Shown piece by piece: positions 16,105-26,467 of a stretch of DNA of 64,000 bases. The stretch comes from Aureisphaera galaxeae. GTDB lineage: Bacteria > Bacteroidota > Bacteroidia > Flavobacteriales > Flavobacteriaceae. Each line of letters begins with the position of its first letter. Positions within the stretch are counted from its first letter, which is position 1. The translations under genes and the position numbers were made by a program. The notes below the pieces were generated by a model, which saw nothing but the letters and a program-made list of their open reading frames with translations, searched no databases and was not told the origin of the DNA. The stretch covers positions 838,812 to 902,811 of the forward strand of contig NZ_JAQQTF010000002.1 in NCBI RefSeq assembly GCF_028561275.1, written 5' to 3'.

Positions 16105-17780
16105 TGGAACTCAACAAATACAGCAAAACAGTAACCCAGGATCCCACGCAACCAGCAGCCCAAGCCATGTTGCACGCCATAGGACTCACGCGTGAGGATT
16201 TCGAAAAGCCATTTGTAGGGATTGCCAGTACGGGATACGAGGGAAATCCGTGCAATATGCACTTAAACGATTTGGCGAAACGCGCTAAAGAAGGAACCCA
16301 GAATGAAGGATTGGTCGGACTTATTTTCAACACCATTGGGGTAAGCGATGGCATTTCCATGGGAACTCCGGGAATGCGTTATTCATTGCCTTCTAGGGAC
16401 ATTATTGCCGATTCCATGGAAACGGTGGTGCAGGCCATGAGTTATGACGGACTCATTACGGTCGTAGGCTGCGACAAGAATATGCCCGGTGCTTTAATGG
16501 CCATGATCCGACTCAATCGCCCTTCCATTCTTGTGTATGGGGGAACTATTGATTCTGGTTGCCACAATGGAAAGAAACTGGACGTGGTTTCTGCATTTGA
16601 AGCATGGGGAAGCAAAGTAGCAGGCACCATTACCGAAACCGAATACCAACAAGTGGTAGAAAAAGCCTGTCCAGGAGCGGGAGCTTGTGGCGGGATGTAC
16701 ACGGCCAATACGATGGCTTCAGCCATTGAAGCATTGGGGATGGCATTGCCCTACAATGCCTCCAATCCTGCTTTAAGTGACGAGAAAAAGAATGAATCGG
16801 TAGCTGCGGGAGAAGCCATGCGAACTTTATTGGAAAAGGACATCAAACCTAGTGATATAGTCACCCGAAAGTCACTGGAAAATGCAGTTCGATTGGTGAC
16901 GGTGCTCGGTGGATCTACCAATGCAGTGCTTCACTTCTTGGCAATTGCCAGAGCTGCGGACATTCCCTTTACCCTGAGGGATTTTCAGGCCATAAGCGAT
17001 AGCACACCTTTCTTGGCCGATTTAAAACCTAGCGGAAAATATCTGATGGAAGACATTCACGAACTGGGTGGAATTCCCGCCGTGCTAAAATACCTCCTTA
17101 GAAAAGGATTGTTGCATGGAGATTGTCTAACGGTTACCGGTAAAACCTTGGCCGAAAATGTAATCGATGCACCCAATCTTCCTGAAGGGCAGGATGTAAT
17201 TCATCCTGTTGAAAAACCCATTAAACCTTCTGGGCATCTTCAAATGTTGTTCGGAAATCTAGCCGCAGAAGGCTGTGTGGCCAAGATTACAGGAAAAGAA
17301 GGGCTAAAGTTTACGGGCAAAGCCAAAGTATTCAATAGCGAGTTTGAAGTAAACCTGGGCATAGCCGAAGGAAAAGTAGAAAAAGGGGATGTAGTAGTCA
17401 TCCGGTACGAAGGCCCCAAAGGAGGGCCCGGAATGCCCGAAATGTTGAAGCCTACTGCTGCCATTATGGGAGCGGGATTGGGGAAAGAAGTTGCCCTCAT
17501 TACCGATGGCCGCTTTTCAGGAGGAACCCATGGTTTTGTAGTGGGACATATCACCCCAGAAGCTCAAGAGGGAGGAACCCTCGCCTTGGTTGAAAATGGG
17601 GATGAAATCACTATCGATGCTGAGCAGAATTCAATTCAGTTGCACGTAAGCGACGCAGAATTGGCTGCCCGAAAGGAAAACTGGACGGCACCACCGCTCA
17701 AATTCAGAAAAGGAGTACTGTACAAATACGCAAAAACGGTTTCATCGGCCTCACAAGGCTGTGTAACCGATGAGTTTTAA
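16104..17780 (+). CDS. ilvD: Dihydroxy-acid dehydratase
   Basis: 558 residues, the iron-sulfur dehydratase that forms 2-keto acids in Ile and Val synthesis. The cluster cysteines are visible in GCDKNMPG and [16 protein letters not shown]; the C-terminal domain shows [12 protein letters not shown] and [17 protein letters not shown]. Length is normal for the family (about 560). It overlaps the ilvE stop by one base and is followed by ilvB after 23 nt. Confidence 0.98.
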   Translation: MELNKYSKTVTQDPTQPAAQAMLHAIGLTREDFEKPFVGIASTGYEGNPCNMHLNDLAKRAKEGTQNEGLVGLIFNTIGVSDGISMGTPGMRYSLPSRDIIADSMETVVQAMSYDGLITVVGCDKNMPGALMAMIRLNRPSILVYGGTIDSGCHNGKKLDVVSAFEAWGSKVAGTITETEYQQVVEKACPGAGACGGMYTANTMASAIEALGMALPYNASNPALSDEKKNESVAAGEAMRTLLEKDIKPSDIVTRKSLENAVRLVTVLGGSTNAVLHFLAIARAADIPFTLRDFQAISDSTPFLADLKPSGKYLMEDIHELGGIPAVLKYLLRKGLLHGDCLTVTGKTLAENVIDAPNLPEGQDVIHPVEKPIKPSGHLQMLFGNLAAEGCVAKITGKEGLKFTGKAKVFNSEFEVNLGIAEGKVEKGDVVVIRYEGPKGGPGMPEMLKPTAAIMGAGLGKEVALITDGRFSGGTHGFVVGHITPEAQEGGTLALVENGDEITIDAEQNSIQLHVSDAELAARKENWTAPPLKFRKGVLYKYAKTVSSASQGCVTDEF

Positions 17781-17803
17781 TCTTCACATCTAAAAATAAA
17801 ATT

Positions 17804-19537
17804 ATGGAATTACAAACCGTAACTCAAACCAAGACTTCAAAGGCTACCAAAACCCATATGGCAGGAAGCGAAGCGGTCGTTCATTGTTTATTGGCCGAAG
17901 GTGTGGAGACTGTCTATGGCTATCCTGGCGGAGCCATTATGCCCGTATACGATGAGTTTTATAAATACCAAGATCAACTCCAACATATTTTAACCCGACA
18001 CGAACAAGGGGCTACCCATGCCGCGCAGGGCTATGCCCGAATTTCAGGAAAAGTAGGGGTTGCTATTGCTACTTCGGGTCCAGGAGCTACCAATCTCATT
18101 ACAGGAATTGCAGATGCGATGATCGATTCTACACCCATGGTTTGCATCACCGGGCAGGTAGGAGCACACCTTTTGGGCACAGATGCCTTTCAGGAAACCG
18201 ATATCATCGGTATTTCTACACCGGTAACCAAATGGAATTATCAGATAACGAAGGCTTCAGAAATTCCCGAAATCTTTGCCAAAGCCTTTTATATTGCTCA
18301 AAGCGGAAGACCGGGACCGGTATTGATCGATATTACCAAGAATGCGCAGTTCGAAAGTTTCGATTTCGCCTATGAAAAATGTTCGGCCATTCGAAGTTAC
18401 CACCCCGTTCCTCAATGCGACCCGAATGCACTGCAGGAAGCGGCAGATCTGATCAATAACGCCAAAAAGCCCTTCATTGTTTGGGGACAGGGCGTGATTT
18501 TAGGCAAGGCCGAAGAGGAATTGAAAACCATGGTCGAAAAAACGGGAGTTCCAGCTGCTTGGACCATTTTAGGGGCTTCGGCTATTCCTACTGCTCATCC
18601 GTTAAATGTTGGGATGGTAGGAATGCATGGGAACTATGCGCCCAATATCTTGACTAACGAATGTGATGTGCTGATAGCTATTGGTATGCGATTCGATGAT
18701 CGTGTAACCGGAGATTTAAATACCTATGCCAAGCAGGCCAAGATCATTCATTTTGAAATCGATCCAGCTGAAATCAATAAAAACGTTCCTGTTGATGTGG
18801 CTGTATTGGGAGACGCCAAGACCACACTTTCAGAACTTATACCCTTACTACAACCTAATGAACATACTGCTTGGCGACAACGTTTTACCGAATTGCAGGC
18901 CGTAGAGCAGGAAAAGGTCATTCAGAATGATCTATTCCCAACTAAGGAAGGATTAACCATGGGTGAGGTAATGCTTGCCATTAACAAAGAAAGTGAAGGC
19001 AAGGCTGCCATTGTAAGTGATGTGGGACAGCATCAGATGATTGCCTGTCGTTATGCCGAGTTCAACGAAACACGAAGTAATATCACTTCTGGTGGATTAG
19101 GAACCATGGGCTTTGCCCTACCAGCAGCTATTGGAGCCAAAATGGCGGCTCCCGAAAGAGAAGTTATTGCCGTGATTGGCGATGGGGGATACCAAATGAC
19201 CATTCAGGAACTGGGAACCATCTTTCAGAATAGAACACCCGTAAAGATTGTGGTGCTTAACAATGAGTTTTTGGGAATGGTACGGCAGTGGCAGCAGTTG
19301 TTTTTCGAAAAGCGCTACGCCTCAACCGAAATGACCAATCCCGATTTTGTGAGTATTGCCAAAGGCTATCACATAGAAGCGGATAGAGTCACAAAACGAG
19401 AAGAATTGCATGAAGCAGTTCGTGATATGATTCAATTTGAAGGACCGTACTTCTTGGAAGTATGTGTAGAAAAGGAAGACAATGTATTCCCAATGATTCC
19501 GTCGGGAGCATCAGTATCCGATATCCGATTGGAATAA
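17804..19537 (+). CDS. ilvB: Acetolactate synthase, large (catalytic) subunit
   Basis: 577 residues, the TPP-dependent enzyme condensing pyruvate with pyruvate or 2-ketobutyrate. The N-terminal domain begins after about 20 variable residues with GSEAVVHCLLAEGVETVYGYPGGAIMP (in part), containing the catalytic glutamate region RHEQGATHAAQGYARISG. The C-terminal TPP motif is GDGGYQMTIQELGTIFQ with VVLNNEFLGMVRQWQ. Acts with IlvN, encoded next. All key blocks are intact. Confidence 0.98.
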   Translation: MELQTVTQTKTSKATKTHMAGSEAVVHCLLAEGVETVYGYPGGAIMPVYDEFYKYQDQLQHILTRHEQGATHAAQGYARISGKVGVAIATSGPGATNLITGIADAMIDSTPMVCITGQVGAHLLGTDAFQETDIIGISTPVTKWNYQITKASEIPEIFAKAFYIAQSGRPGPVLIDITKNAQFESFDFAYEKCSAIRSYHPVPQCDPNALQEAADLINNAKKPFIVWGQGVILGKAEEELKTMVEKTGVPAAWTILGASAIPTAHPLNVGMVGMHGNYAPNILTNECDVLIAIGMRFDDRVTGDLNTYAKQAKIIHFEIDPAEINKNVPVDVAVLGDAKTTLSELIPLLQPNEHTAWRQRFTELQAVEQEKVIQNDLFPTKEGLTMGEVMLAINKESEGKAAIVSDVGQHQMIACRYAEFNETRSNITSGGLGTMGFALPAAIGAKMAAPEREVIAVIGDGGYQMTIQELGTIFQNRTPVKIVVLNNEFLGMVRQWQQLFFEKRYASTEMTNPDFVSIAKGYHIEADRVTKREELHEAVRDMIQFEGPYFLEVCVEKEDNVFPMIPSGASVSDIRLE

Positions 19538-19562
19538 TTATAAAACAGCTAAAGAAAACGAT

Positions 19563-20096
19563 ATGAGTTCAGAAGAAAAGAAACTGTACACTGTTTCCAT
19601 TTATACCGAAAACAACGTGGGATTGCTGAATCGTATTTCGGCCATTTTTCAACGTCGGCACATCAATATTGAAAGTATCAACACTTCCATTTCTGAAATT
19701 GAAGGGGTATCCCGATGGACCATTGTGGTGAAGGTGACCGAACCACAGATTCAGAAGATTATTGGTCAGATAGAAAAGCAGGTCGATGTCATTCGGGCCT
19801 ATTATCATATGGATGAAGAAACCATTTATCAGGAGTGTTGCCTTTTCAAAATTCAGAGTGATCTCTTTTTCGAAGATCCTAACATTCAGAAAATCATTTC
19901 GGCAAGCAATGTGCGCATTGTCACTGTAGAGCGCGAGTTTTTTGTACTCGAAAAAGCCGGGCGCAGAAGCGAAATAGAATCCCTATACCAACAACTAAAA
20001 CCTTTTGGGATTATGCAATTTGTACGTTCAGCACGTATTGCCATTACCAAGGAATCCTTAAACATTAGTCCATTACTAACCGCATTTCAAGCATAA
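19563..20096 (+). CDS. ilvN: Acetolactate synthase, small (regulatory) subunit
   Basis: 177 residues. An N-terminal ACT domain ([20 protein letters not shown], then [15 protein letters not shown]) binds the feedback inhibitor valine; a second ACT-like C-terminal domain follows. Length is typical of the IlvH/IlvN class (about 160-180). It is 25 nt downstream of ilvB and completes the holoenzyme, so the pathway has both allosteric and attenuation control. Confidence 0.96.
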   Translation: MSSEEKKLYTVSIYTENNVGLLNRISAIFQRRHINIESINTSISEIEGVSRWTIVVKVTEPQIQKIIGQIEKQVDVIRAYYHMDEETIYQECCLFKIQSDLFFEDPNIQKIISASNVRIVTVEREFFVLEKAGRRSEIESLYQQLKPFGIMQFVRSARIAITKESLNISPLLTAFQA

Positions 20097-20106
20097 TAAT
20101 AAAACG

Positions 20107-21606
20107 ATGAAAAATTATTTCAATACCCTCTCATTACGTGAACAATTGGCTCAATTGGGACAGTGCCGATTTATGGAAGCTTCCGAATTTCAGGATGGCA
20201 TTAAAGCCCTCGAGAACAAAAAAGTGGTCATTGTAGGATGCGGTGCCCAAGGCCTGAATCAAGGAATGAACATGCGCGACTCTGGCCTGGATGTTTCCTA
20301 TGCGCTCCGTGCTTCTTCCATTGCAGAAAAAAGACCTTCCTATCAAAACGCAACGAACAATGGATTTGAAGTGGGAACCTATGAAGAATTAATTCCCTCG
20401 GCCGATTTGGTTTGTAATCTAACACCGGATAAGCAACATACGAGTGTGGTGAATGCCGTAATGCCGCTTATGAAACAAGGCGCCACATTGTCCTACTCAC
20501 ATGGCTTCAATATTGTGGAAGAAGGCATGCAGGTGCGTGAAGATATTACCGTAATCATGGTGGCTCCCAAATGTCCCGGAAGTGAAGTGCGCGAAGAATA
20601 CAAACGAGGATTTGGAGTGCCAACTTTGATTGCTGTACATCCACAGAACGATCCTGAAGGAAAAGGATGGGATCAAGCCAAAGCCTACGCCTTTGCCACA
20701 GGAGGGCATAGAGCGGGTGTTTTGGAATCATCCTTCGTGGCTGAGGTAAAGAGCGATCTTATGGGAGAGCAGACCATTCTATGTGGCGTGTTGCAAACAG
20801 CATCGATCCTTTGTTTTGATAAAATGGTAGCCTTGGGAGTGGAAAAGGGATATGCTGCTAAGCTCATTCAGTATGGTTGGGAAACCATTACCGAAGCCCT
20901 AAAACATGGAGGAATTACCCACATGATGGATCGTCTTTCCAATGGAGCGAAGATAAGAGCCTATCAACTTTCGGAAGAGTTACGAACCTTACTTACGCCA
21001 TTGTTTGAAAAGCATATGGACGATATCATAAGCGGAAGATTTTCTTCTGGAATGATGGCCGATTGGGCCAATGACGATGCCGATTTATTACGTTGGAGAG
21101 CTGCTACGGCAGAAACGGCTTTCGAAAAGACAGAAATCACCGCTGAACATATTTCAGAACAAACCTATTTCGATCATGGTACTTTGATGGTCGCCTTTGT
21201 GAAGGCGGGTGTAGAATTGGCTTTCGATACCATGGTAGCTTCCGGAATCATTGCAGAATCGGCCTACTACGAGTCGTTACACGAATTACCGCTTATTGCA
21301 AATACAGTAGCCCGCAAGAAGCTCTACGAGATGAACAGGATCATTTCCGATACCGCAGAATACGGTTGCTATTTATTCGATCATGCTGCCAAACCATTGT
21401 TGGCCGAATTCATGGAGCAAATCAGTTTAGAAGATATAGGTAGGGATCGTGATGCTGAAAATATCGATAATGTGGAGCTTATTGAAGTGAATGAAGCCAT
21501 TGCGTCTCATGAGATCGAAACTGTAGGCAAGACATTGAGAAGTGCTATGACCAATATGAAGGCGATCAACATCGCTGCTCAGGAAGAACTGGTTGCTGTT
21601 GGCTAA
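20107..21606 (+). CDS. ilvC: Ketol-acid reductoisomerase, class II (long form)
   Basis: 499 residues, matching the long class II KARI of E. coli and plants rather than the 330-residue class I. The Rossmann NAD(P)H motif is [21 protein letters not shown] (in part); the metal and substrate residues lie in [19 protein letters not shown] and in the duplicated helical C-terminal domain. It reduces and isomerises acetolactate. It overlaps the ilvA start by one base (TAATG). Confidence 0.97.
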   Translation: MKNYFNTLSLREQLAQLGQCRFMEASEFQDGIKALENKKVVIVGCGAQGLNQGMNMRDSGLDVSYALRASSIAEKRPSYQNATNNGFEVGTYEELIPSADLVCNLTPDKQHTSVVNAVMPLMKQGATLSYSHGFNIVEEGMQVREDITVIMVAPKCPGSEVREEYKRGFGVPTLIAVHPQNDPEGKGWDQAKAYAFATGGHRAGVLESSFVAEVKSDLMGEQTILCGVLQTASILCFDKMVALGVEKGYAAKLIQYGWETITEALKHGGITHMMDRLSNGAKIRAYQLSEELRTLLTPLFEKHMDDIISGRFSSGMMADWANDDADLLRWRAATAETAFEKTEITAEHISEQTYFDHGTLMVAFVKAGVELAFDTMVASGIIAESAYYESLHELPLIANTVARKKLYEMNRIISDTAEYGCYLFDHAAKPLLAEFMEQISLEDIGRDRDAENIDNVELIEVNEAIASHEIETVGKTLRSAMTNMKAINIAAQEELVAVG

Positions 21607-22868
21607 TGGAAGTCGTTTCTATATATCGACCTACAGTTACCGCTGTAGAAGAGGCAGCTTCTTTATTGGAGGGCGTAGTGGTAAAAACACCACTACTGAA
21701 AAGCCAACGACACTCCCGCTTGTTCGGGGGTGACGTGTATCTGAAACGGGAAGACCTTCAGCCTGTCCGATCCTATAAAATCCGTGGAGCCTATCATAAA
21801 ATGGCCACTTTGGTAGGATTGGAACGGGAACAGGGTGTCATCTGTGCCAGTGCTGGGAATCATGCCCAAGGGGTGGCCTTGTCCTGTAAATTGCTCAAAG
21901 TAAAAGGAACCATTTATATGCCCGCTACCACACCCATGCAGAAGATTGAGCAGGTCCAGCATTTTGGTGAAGGGTACGTAGAAGTTTGTCTCGAAGGGGA
22001 TACCTTCGATGATGCGTACGGAGCAGCAATGCTCGTTTCAAAGGCAGAGAAAAAGACATTCATCCATCCGTTTGATGATGAAAAGGTGATTGAAGGCCAG
22101 GGTACTATTGGATTGGAGATTTTAGAGCAATCGTCGGAGCCCTTGGACTATGTCTTTGTACCTGTCGGCGGTGGCGGATTGGCTGCAGGATTGAGCAGTG
22201 TTTTTCAACAATTGTCACCTTCAACCAAAATCATTGGGGTAGAACCGGAAGGTGCTCCTGCCATGAAAAGATCGATAGAGCAGGGAAAGAATGTGTATTT
22301 ACCGCAGATCGAAAAATTTGTGGACGGTGCTGCAGTAAAGCAGGTGGGAGAACGAAACTTTCAGATATGTAAGGATACCTTACATGAAGTGATTACGGTT
22401 CCCGAAGGAAAGATTTGTGAAACCTTGTTGGAATTGTACAACAAGGATGGCATTATCGTAGAACCAGCGGGAGCATTGAGTGTGGCTGCCTTAGACTACT
22501 ATTCCGAAGAAATTAAAGGGAAAAAGGTGGCCTGTGTGGTCAGTGGTAGTAATAACGATATTACTCGAACCGCTGAAATTAAAGAAAGGGCCTTGCTCTA
22601 TGCCAACGTGAAACATTATTTCATAGTGAAGTTTCCACAACGAGCAGGTGCTTTGCGACAATTCCTTACGCAGGTGTTGGGTCCGGAGGATGATATTACC
22701 TATTTCGAGTATACTAAGAAGACAAATCGGTCTACCGGTTCGGCGGTGGTAGGGTTGGAGTTGAAGTCACCCGAAGATTTTGAACCCTTGGTAGCGCGCA
22801 TGAAAGCCCATCAATTTTATCAGGATTATCTAAACGACAAGCCCGAATTGTTCCAGTTTTTGGTATGA
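21606..22868 (+). CDS. ilvA: Threonine ammonia-lyase, biosynthetic
   Basis: 420 residues. The PLP fold type II domain has the Schiff-base lysine in the motif VRSYKIRGAYHKM, the phosphate loop in SAGNHAQGVA and VGGGGLAAGL. A C-terminal ACT-like regulatory domain (about 330-420: YFIVKFPQRAGALRQFL) gives isoleucine feedback in this family. It makes 2-ketobutyrate for isoleucine. Last gene of the ilv operon. No terminator is seen before the thr promoter, so read-through into the thr leader is possible. A second, shorter paralogue without the ACT domain is at 40088. Confidence 0.95.
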   Translation: MEVVSIYRPTVTAVEEAASLLEGVVVKTPLLKSQRHSRLFGGDVYLKREDLQPVRSYKIRGAYHKMATLVGLEREQGVICASAGNHAQGVALSCKLLKVKGTIYMPATTPMQKIEQVQHFGEGYVEVCLEGDTFDDAYGAAMLVSKAEKKTFIHPFDDEKVIEGQGTIGLEILEQSSEPLDYVFVPVGGGGLAAGLSSVFQQLSPSTKIIGVEPEGAPAMKRSIEQGKNVYLPQIEKFVDGAAVKQVGERNFQICKDTLHEVITVPEGKICETLLELYNKDGIIVEPAGALSVAALDYYSEEIKGKKVACVVSGSNNDITRTAEIKERALLYANVKHYFIVKFPQRAGALRQFLTQVLGPEDDITYFEYTKKTNRSTGSAVVGLELKSPEDFEPLVARMKAHQFYQDYLNDKPELFQFLV

Positions 22869-22901
22869 TTTAGAAATATTCGAAAAATAACCCACGAAAT
22901 T

Positions 22902-22931
22902 TTGATTTCTAAAATTCTTTTCAAACATTTG
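22902..22931 (+). promoter_or_regulatory. thr operon promoter
   Basis: TTG (22902-22904), 19-nt gap, AACATTTG (22924-22931). From AAATTTTGATTTCTAAAA through AAACATTTGTAT the sequence matches the ilv promoter, apart from one 1-nt indel and two or three substitutions. Confidence 0.75.
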
Positions 22932-22940
22932 TATGGAACA

Positions 22941-22991
22941 ATGAAGCATATCATTACAAATACCACCACGACAACTACCGGCACTAGCTGA
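22941..22991 (+). CDS. thrL: Threonine-rich leader peptide of the thr operon
   Basis: A 16-codon ORF, MKHIITNTTTTTTGTS, with eight Thr and two Ile codons, comparable in composition to E. coli ThrL. GGGATGG (22997-23003) just after the stop can pair (6 of 7) with CCTTCCC (23031-23037) as antiterminator. It begins with the same MKH as ilv leader 2, and the downstream region aligns with the ilv attenuator 1 region. Confidence 0.85.
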   Translation: MKHIITNTTTTTTGTS

Positions 22992-23026
22992 CGGCAGGGA
23001 TGGTATTGTTTTATATAACAAAATAG

Positions 23027-23056
23027 AAGGCCTTCCCGAAACGGAAGGCTTTTTTT
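23027..23056 (+). terminator. Attenuator terminator of thr operon
   Basis: AAGGCCTTCC (23027-23036), loop CGAAAC, GGAAGGCTTT (23043-23052), T tract to 23056. Confidence 0.9.
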
Positions 23057-23101
23057 ATGCCATAAAAGAAACTAAATGATGAATCAACAACATATACAAT
23101 C

Positions 23102-25540
23102 ATGGAAGTACTAAAGTTTGGGGGGACTTCAGTCGCCAATTCGGAAAACATCCAAAAGGTGATCGCTATTTTGGAAGCGAAAAGCAAGGACAAAGCCCTT
23201 GTGGTAGTGGTTTCCGCATTGGGAGGTATCACCGATACCTTATTTCAAGCCGGTGAAAAGGCCAATGCCAAGGATGAAGATTACAAAGAAGTATTAAGGC
23301 AGATAAAGGATCGGCATTTGCGAACGGCCAACGAATTGGGATTGAGCTACGATGCGCAGGAACGTTTGCAAGAGCTGTTGAAAGATTTACAAACTATCGT
23401 GCAAGGGATTTATCTCATCAATGAGTTTTCAGATAAAACCAAGGACAAGGTGTTGAGTTTTGGAGAAGTGCTTTCTTCCTATATGATTTCGGAAGCTTTG
23501 AAGGCGAAAGTGCCAGCTTCTCAATTAAAGGACAGTCGGGAATTGATCGTAACCGATTCCCACTTCACGCAGGCCCAAGTCCAAACCGAAACGACTGAAA
23601 AGAACATTCAGGCGTTCTTCAAAAACAGTAATGCAAGAGTTACCATCATGCCGGGTTTTGTTTCCCTAAATGAAGCTGGTGATGCTACTACCTTGGGTCG
23701 CGGAGGTTCCGACTATACAGCAGCCATCCTGGCTGCCGCATTAAATGCTTCGGTTTTGGAAATCTGGACCGATGTAAGCGGAATGTTCACCGCCAATCCT
23801 AAATGGGTAAAGCAAGCATTCCCCATCAAAAAACTATCCTATCCAGAGGCAATGGAATTGTCCCACTTCGGAGCCAAGGTTCTGTATCCACCTACTATTC
23901 GTCCTGTATTGGAACAGAAAATCCCGATCATCATTAAAAACACTTTCGATCCGGATGCTGTTGGAACGTATATTCATGATGAAGTGCAAAGTCAAAATGG
24001 CCCCGTAAAAGGAATCAGTCATTTGCCAGATATTGCCTTGCTCACCTTAGAAGGCAATGGCATGGTTGGCATTCCTGGCATTTCCCGACGCTTATTCGAA
24101 GCGCTTTCTTCTGTTAAGGTGAACGTCGTTATGATCACCCAAGCTTCTTCAGAGCATTCTATTTGCTTGGCCATTAAAAGCGAGGATGTCACTACTGCTT
24201 CCGAGGCAATTAATGGCGAATTTGCCTATGAAATTTCCTTAGGCACTATCGATCCTATCATTTCCGAGGATGACCATGCGATCATCTCGGTAATTGGGGA
24301 TGGCCTAAAAAATTATCAAGGCGTAAGTGGAAAAATGTTCAGTTCCTTAGGCAAGAACAATGTGAATATCCGGGCCATTGCTCAAGGAGCTTCCGAGCGG
24401 AATATATCGGCCGTTATTGCCCGGCGTGACGTGAAGAAAGCATTGAATACCCTTCATTACCGCTTTTTTGAACGCCAAGTGAAGTCCTTGAATCTATTCA
24501 TTGTTGGAGTTGGGAATGTGGGACATCGTCTATTGGCGCAGATAAAACAGCAACAGGAATATCTGTATGAGCATTTGTTTTTGAATTTGAAAGTGACCGG
24601 ATTGAGCAATTCCCGAAAAATGGTCTTTAATGAGGCGGGAATCGATCTTTCCCAATGGGAATCCTTGTTGAACGATGGAGAAACCAAGAGTGAAGAGGCT
24701 TGGCAAGCGAGTATTCGGGAAATGAACTTACGAAACAGTGTGTTTGTAGATATTACGGCTAATGCAGATGTGGCGGCTAGTTATGACTTTTATTTGAAGG
24801 AAAGTATCGCCATTGTAGCCTGTAATAAGATTGCCTGTTCTTCAGAATATACTAAGTATCAGGAATTGAAGGAGCTTTCTAGAAAGTACAATGCTCCTTT
24901 TTTGTTTGAAACCAATGTAGGAGCGGGATTGCCAGTGATCAATACCTTGAAAAACTTGATCAATTCGGGAGATAAAATAACTTCTATTCAAGCCGTATTA
25001 TCGGGTAGTCTCAATTTTGTATTCAATAATTTTTCTTCAGACAATACCTTTTATGATATTGTAAAACAAGCCCAGGATGAAGGCTACACCGAACCAGACC
25101 CAAGAATTGATTTGAGTGGGGTAGATGTGGCCCGAAAGATATTGATCTTGGCTCGAGAGAGTGGAAATGAAATCGATTTGGAAGACATAGAAAACACCTC
25201 CTTTCTTCCAAAAGCTTCTAATGAAGCCGATTCAGTAAACGACTTCTATGAAACCTTGAAGGACGAGGCTAAACATTTTGATGTGCTGTTCGAGAAAGCC
25301 AATAGTCAAGGAAAACGATTGAAGTATGTGGCGCAATTCAATAATGGAAAGGCTTCTGTTGGATTGAAAGAAGTTGCGCTGGAAAGCCCTTTCTATAATT
25401 TAGACGGAAAAGATAATATTGTCCTGTTTTATACCGAACGTTATGCCGATCAGCCACTCATTATCAAAGGAGCAGGAGCAGGGGCCGATGTAACGGCTTC
25501 GGGATTGTTTGGGGATATCATCAGTTTAGGAAAGAAATAA
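23102..25540 (+). CDS. thrA: Bifunctional aspartokinase / homoserine dehydrogenase I
   Basis: 812 residues. The aspartokinase domain (about 1-300) starts MEVLKFGGTSVANSE and contains GRGGSDYTAAI. ACT domains follow (about 310-460: MVGIPGISRRLFEALSSVKV and ISVIGDGLKNYQGVSGKMF). The C-terminal homoserine dehydrogenase (about 465-812) has a Rossmann loop FIVGVGNVGHRLL and the catalytic region ETNVGAGLPVI...GSLNFVF. It performs the first and third steps from aspartate toward threonine. Length matches E. coli ThrA (820). First gene of thrABC, behind a Thr/Ile attenuator. A separate homoserine dehydrogenase at 35288 serves the methionine side. Confidence 0.98.
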   Translation: MEVLKFGGTSVANSENIQKVIAILEAKSKDKALVVVVSALGGITDTLFQAGEKANAKDEDYKEVLRQIKDRHLRTANELGLSYDAQERLQELLKDLQTIVQGIYLINEFSDKTKDKVLSFGEVLSSYMISEALKAKVPASQLKDSRELIVTDSHFTQAQVQTETTEKNIQAFFKNSNARVTIMPGFVSLNEAGDATTLGRGGSDYTAAILAAALNASVLEIWTDVSGMFTANPKWVKQAFPIKKLSYPEAMELSHFGAKVLYPPTIRPVLEQKIPIIIKNTFDPDAVGTYIHDEVQSQNGPVKGISHLPDIALLTLEGNGMVGIPGISRRLFEALSSVKVNVVMITQASSEHSICLAIKSEDVTTASEAINGEFAYEISLGTIDPIISEDDHAIISVIGDGLKNYQGVSGKMFSSLGKNNVNIRAIAQGASERNISAVIARRDVKKALNTLHYRFFERQVKSLNLFIVGVGNVGHRLLAQIKQQQEYLYEHLFLNLKVTGLSNSRKMVFNEAGIDLSQWESLLNDGETKSEEAWQASIREMNLRNSVFVDITANADVAASYDFYLKESIAIVACNKIACSSEYTKYQELKELSRKYNAPFLFETNVGAGLPVINTLKNLINSGDKITSIQAVLSGSLNFVFNNFSSDNTFYDIVKQAQDEGYTEPDPRIDLSGVDVARKILILARESGNEIDLEDIENTSFLPKASNEADSVNDFYETLKDEAKHFDVLFEKANSQGKRLKYVAQFNNGKASVGLKEVALESPFYNLDGKDNIVLFYTERYADQPLIIKGAGAGADVTASGLFGDIISLGKK

Positions 25541-25541
25541 T

Positions 25542-26465
25542 ATGGAACGATTACACATATTTTCACCAGCCACGGTGGCTAATGTTTCTTGCGGATTCGA
25601 TGCTATGGGATTTGCCTTGCAACAATTGGGGGATGAAATGACATTTCAGAAAACCTCAGATAAAGGCGAAGTAGTCATTACTAAGATTGAAGGAGCCAAA
25701 CTTCCTTTTGAAACCGAAAGGAATGCGGCTGGCTTTGTCGCCCAAAAGATGTTGGAAGATGCCAAGGCCGACTTCGGTTTGGAAATTGAAATAATAAAGA
25801 AATACAAACCCGGAAGCGGATTGGGAAGCAGTGCCGCTAGCAGTGCAGGATCGGCCTATGCGGTAAATCAGTTTTTAGATGGAAAATTTTCGCAATTAGA
25901 ATTGGTAAAATACGGGATGCTAGGAGAAGAAGTGGCCTGCGGTGCACAAATTGCGGATAATGTTTCGGCTGCGTTGTATGGCGGATTCGTACTTATTCGC
26001 AGTTATGACCCTTTGGAGATTGTTTCCATTCCTACACCGGAGGATTTGTTCGTAACTGTCTTACATCCTCAAATAGAACTGAAAACCGAGGACGGACGCA
26101 ATGTGCTGCCCAAAAAGGTACCACTAAAAGATGCTGTGAAACAATGGTCCAATGTAGGAGGATTAATCAGTGGATTGTATACCAGCGATTATGAATTGAT
26201 CGGTCGTTCGTTAGAAGATATCATCGTAGAACCTGCACGTAAGTTATTTATTCCCCATTTCGATGCGGTAAAGGAAGCGGCTGTCGCCAGTGGAGCGGTA
26301 GGCGCCGGAATTTCAGGCTCAGGGCCATCCATTTTTGCTTTGTCCAAAGGAAAGGAACAGGCGCAGAAGACAGCTCATTTTATGGACGAAGTTTACAAAG
26401 GCAAAGGAATAGAGTATAACATTTATGTTTCCAGTATCGGAAACCAAGGAACCAGAATTATCTAA
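25542..26465 (+). CDS. thrB: Homoserine kinase
   Basis: 307 residues, GHMP kinase family. The N-terminal SPATVANVSCGFDAMGFAL block and the ATP loop KPGSGLGSSAASSAGSAYAV (about residues 85-105) are diagnostic; the C-terminal motif GAVGAGISGSGPSIFAL closes the active site. It phosphorylates homoserine. It starts one base after the thrA stop and is followed by thrC after 2 nt, a tightly packed operon. Confidence 0.97.
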   Translation: MERLHIFSPATVANVSCGFDAMGFALQQLGDEMTFQKTSDKGEVVITKIEGAKLPFETERNAAGFVAQKMLEDAKADFGLEIEIIKKYKPGSGLGSSAASSAGSAYAVNQFLDGKFSQLELVKYGMLGEEVACGAQIADNVSAALYGGFVLIRSYDPLEIVSIPTPEDLFVTVLHPQIELKTEDGRNVLPKKVPLKDAVKQWSNVGGLISGLYTSDYELIGRSLEDIIVEPARKLFIPHFDAVKEAAVASGAVGAGISGSGPSIFALSKGKEQAQKTAHFMDEVYKGKGIEYNIYVSSIGNQGTRII

Positions 26466-26467
26466 CC

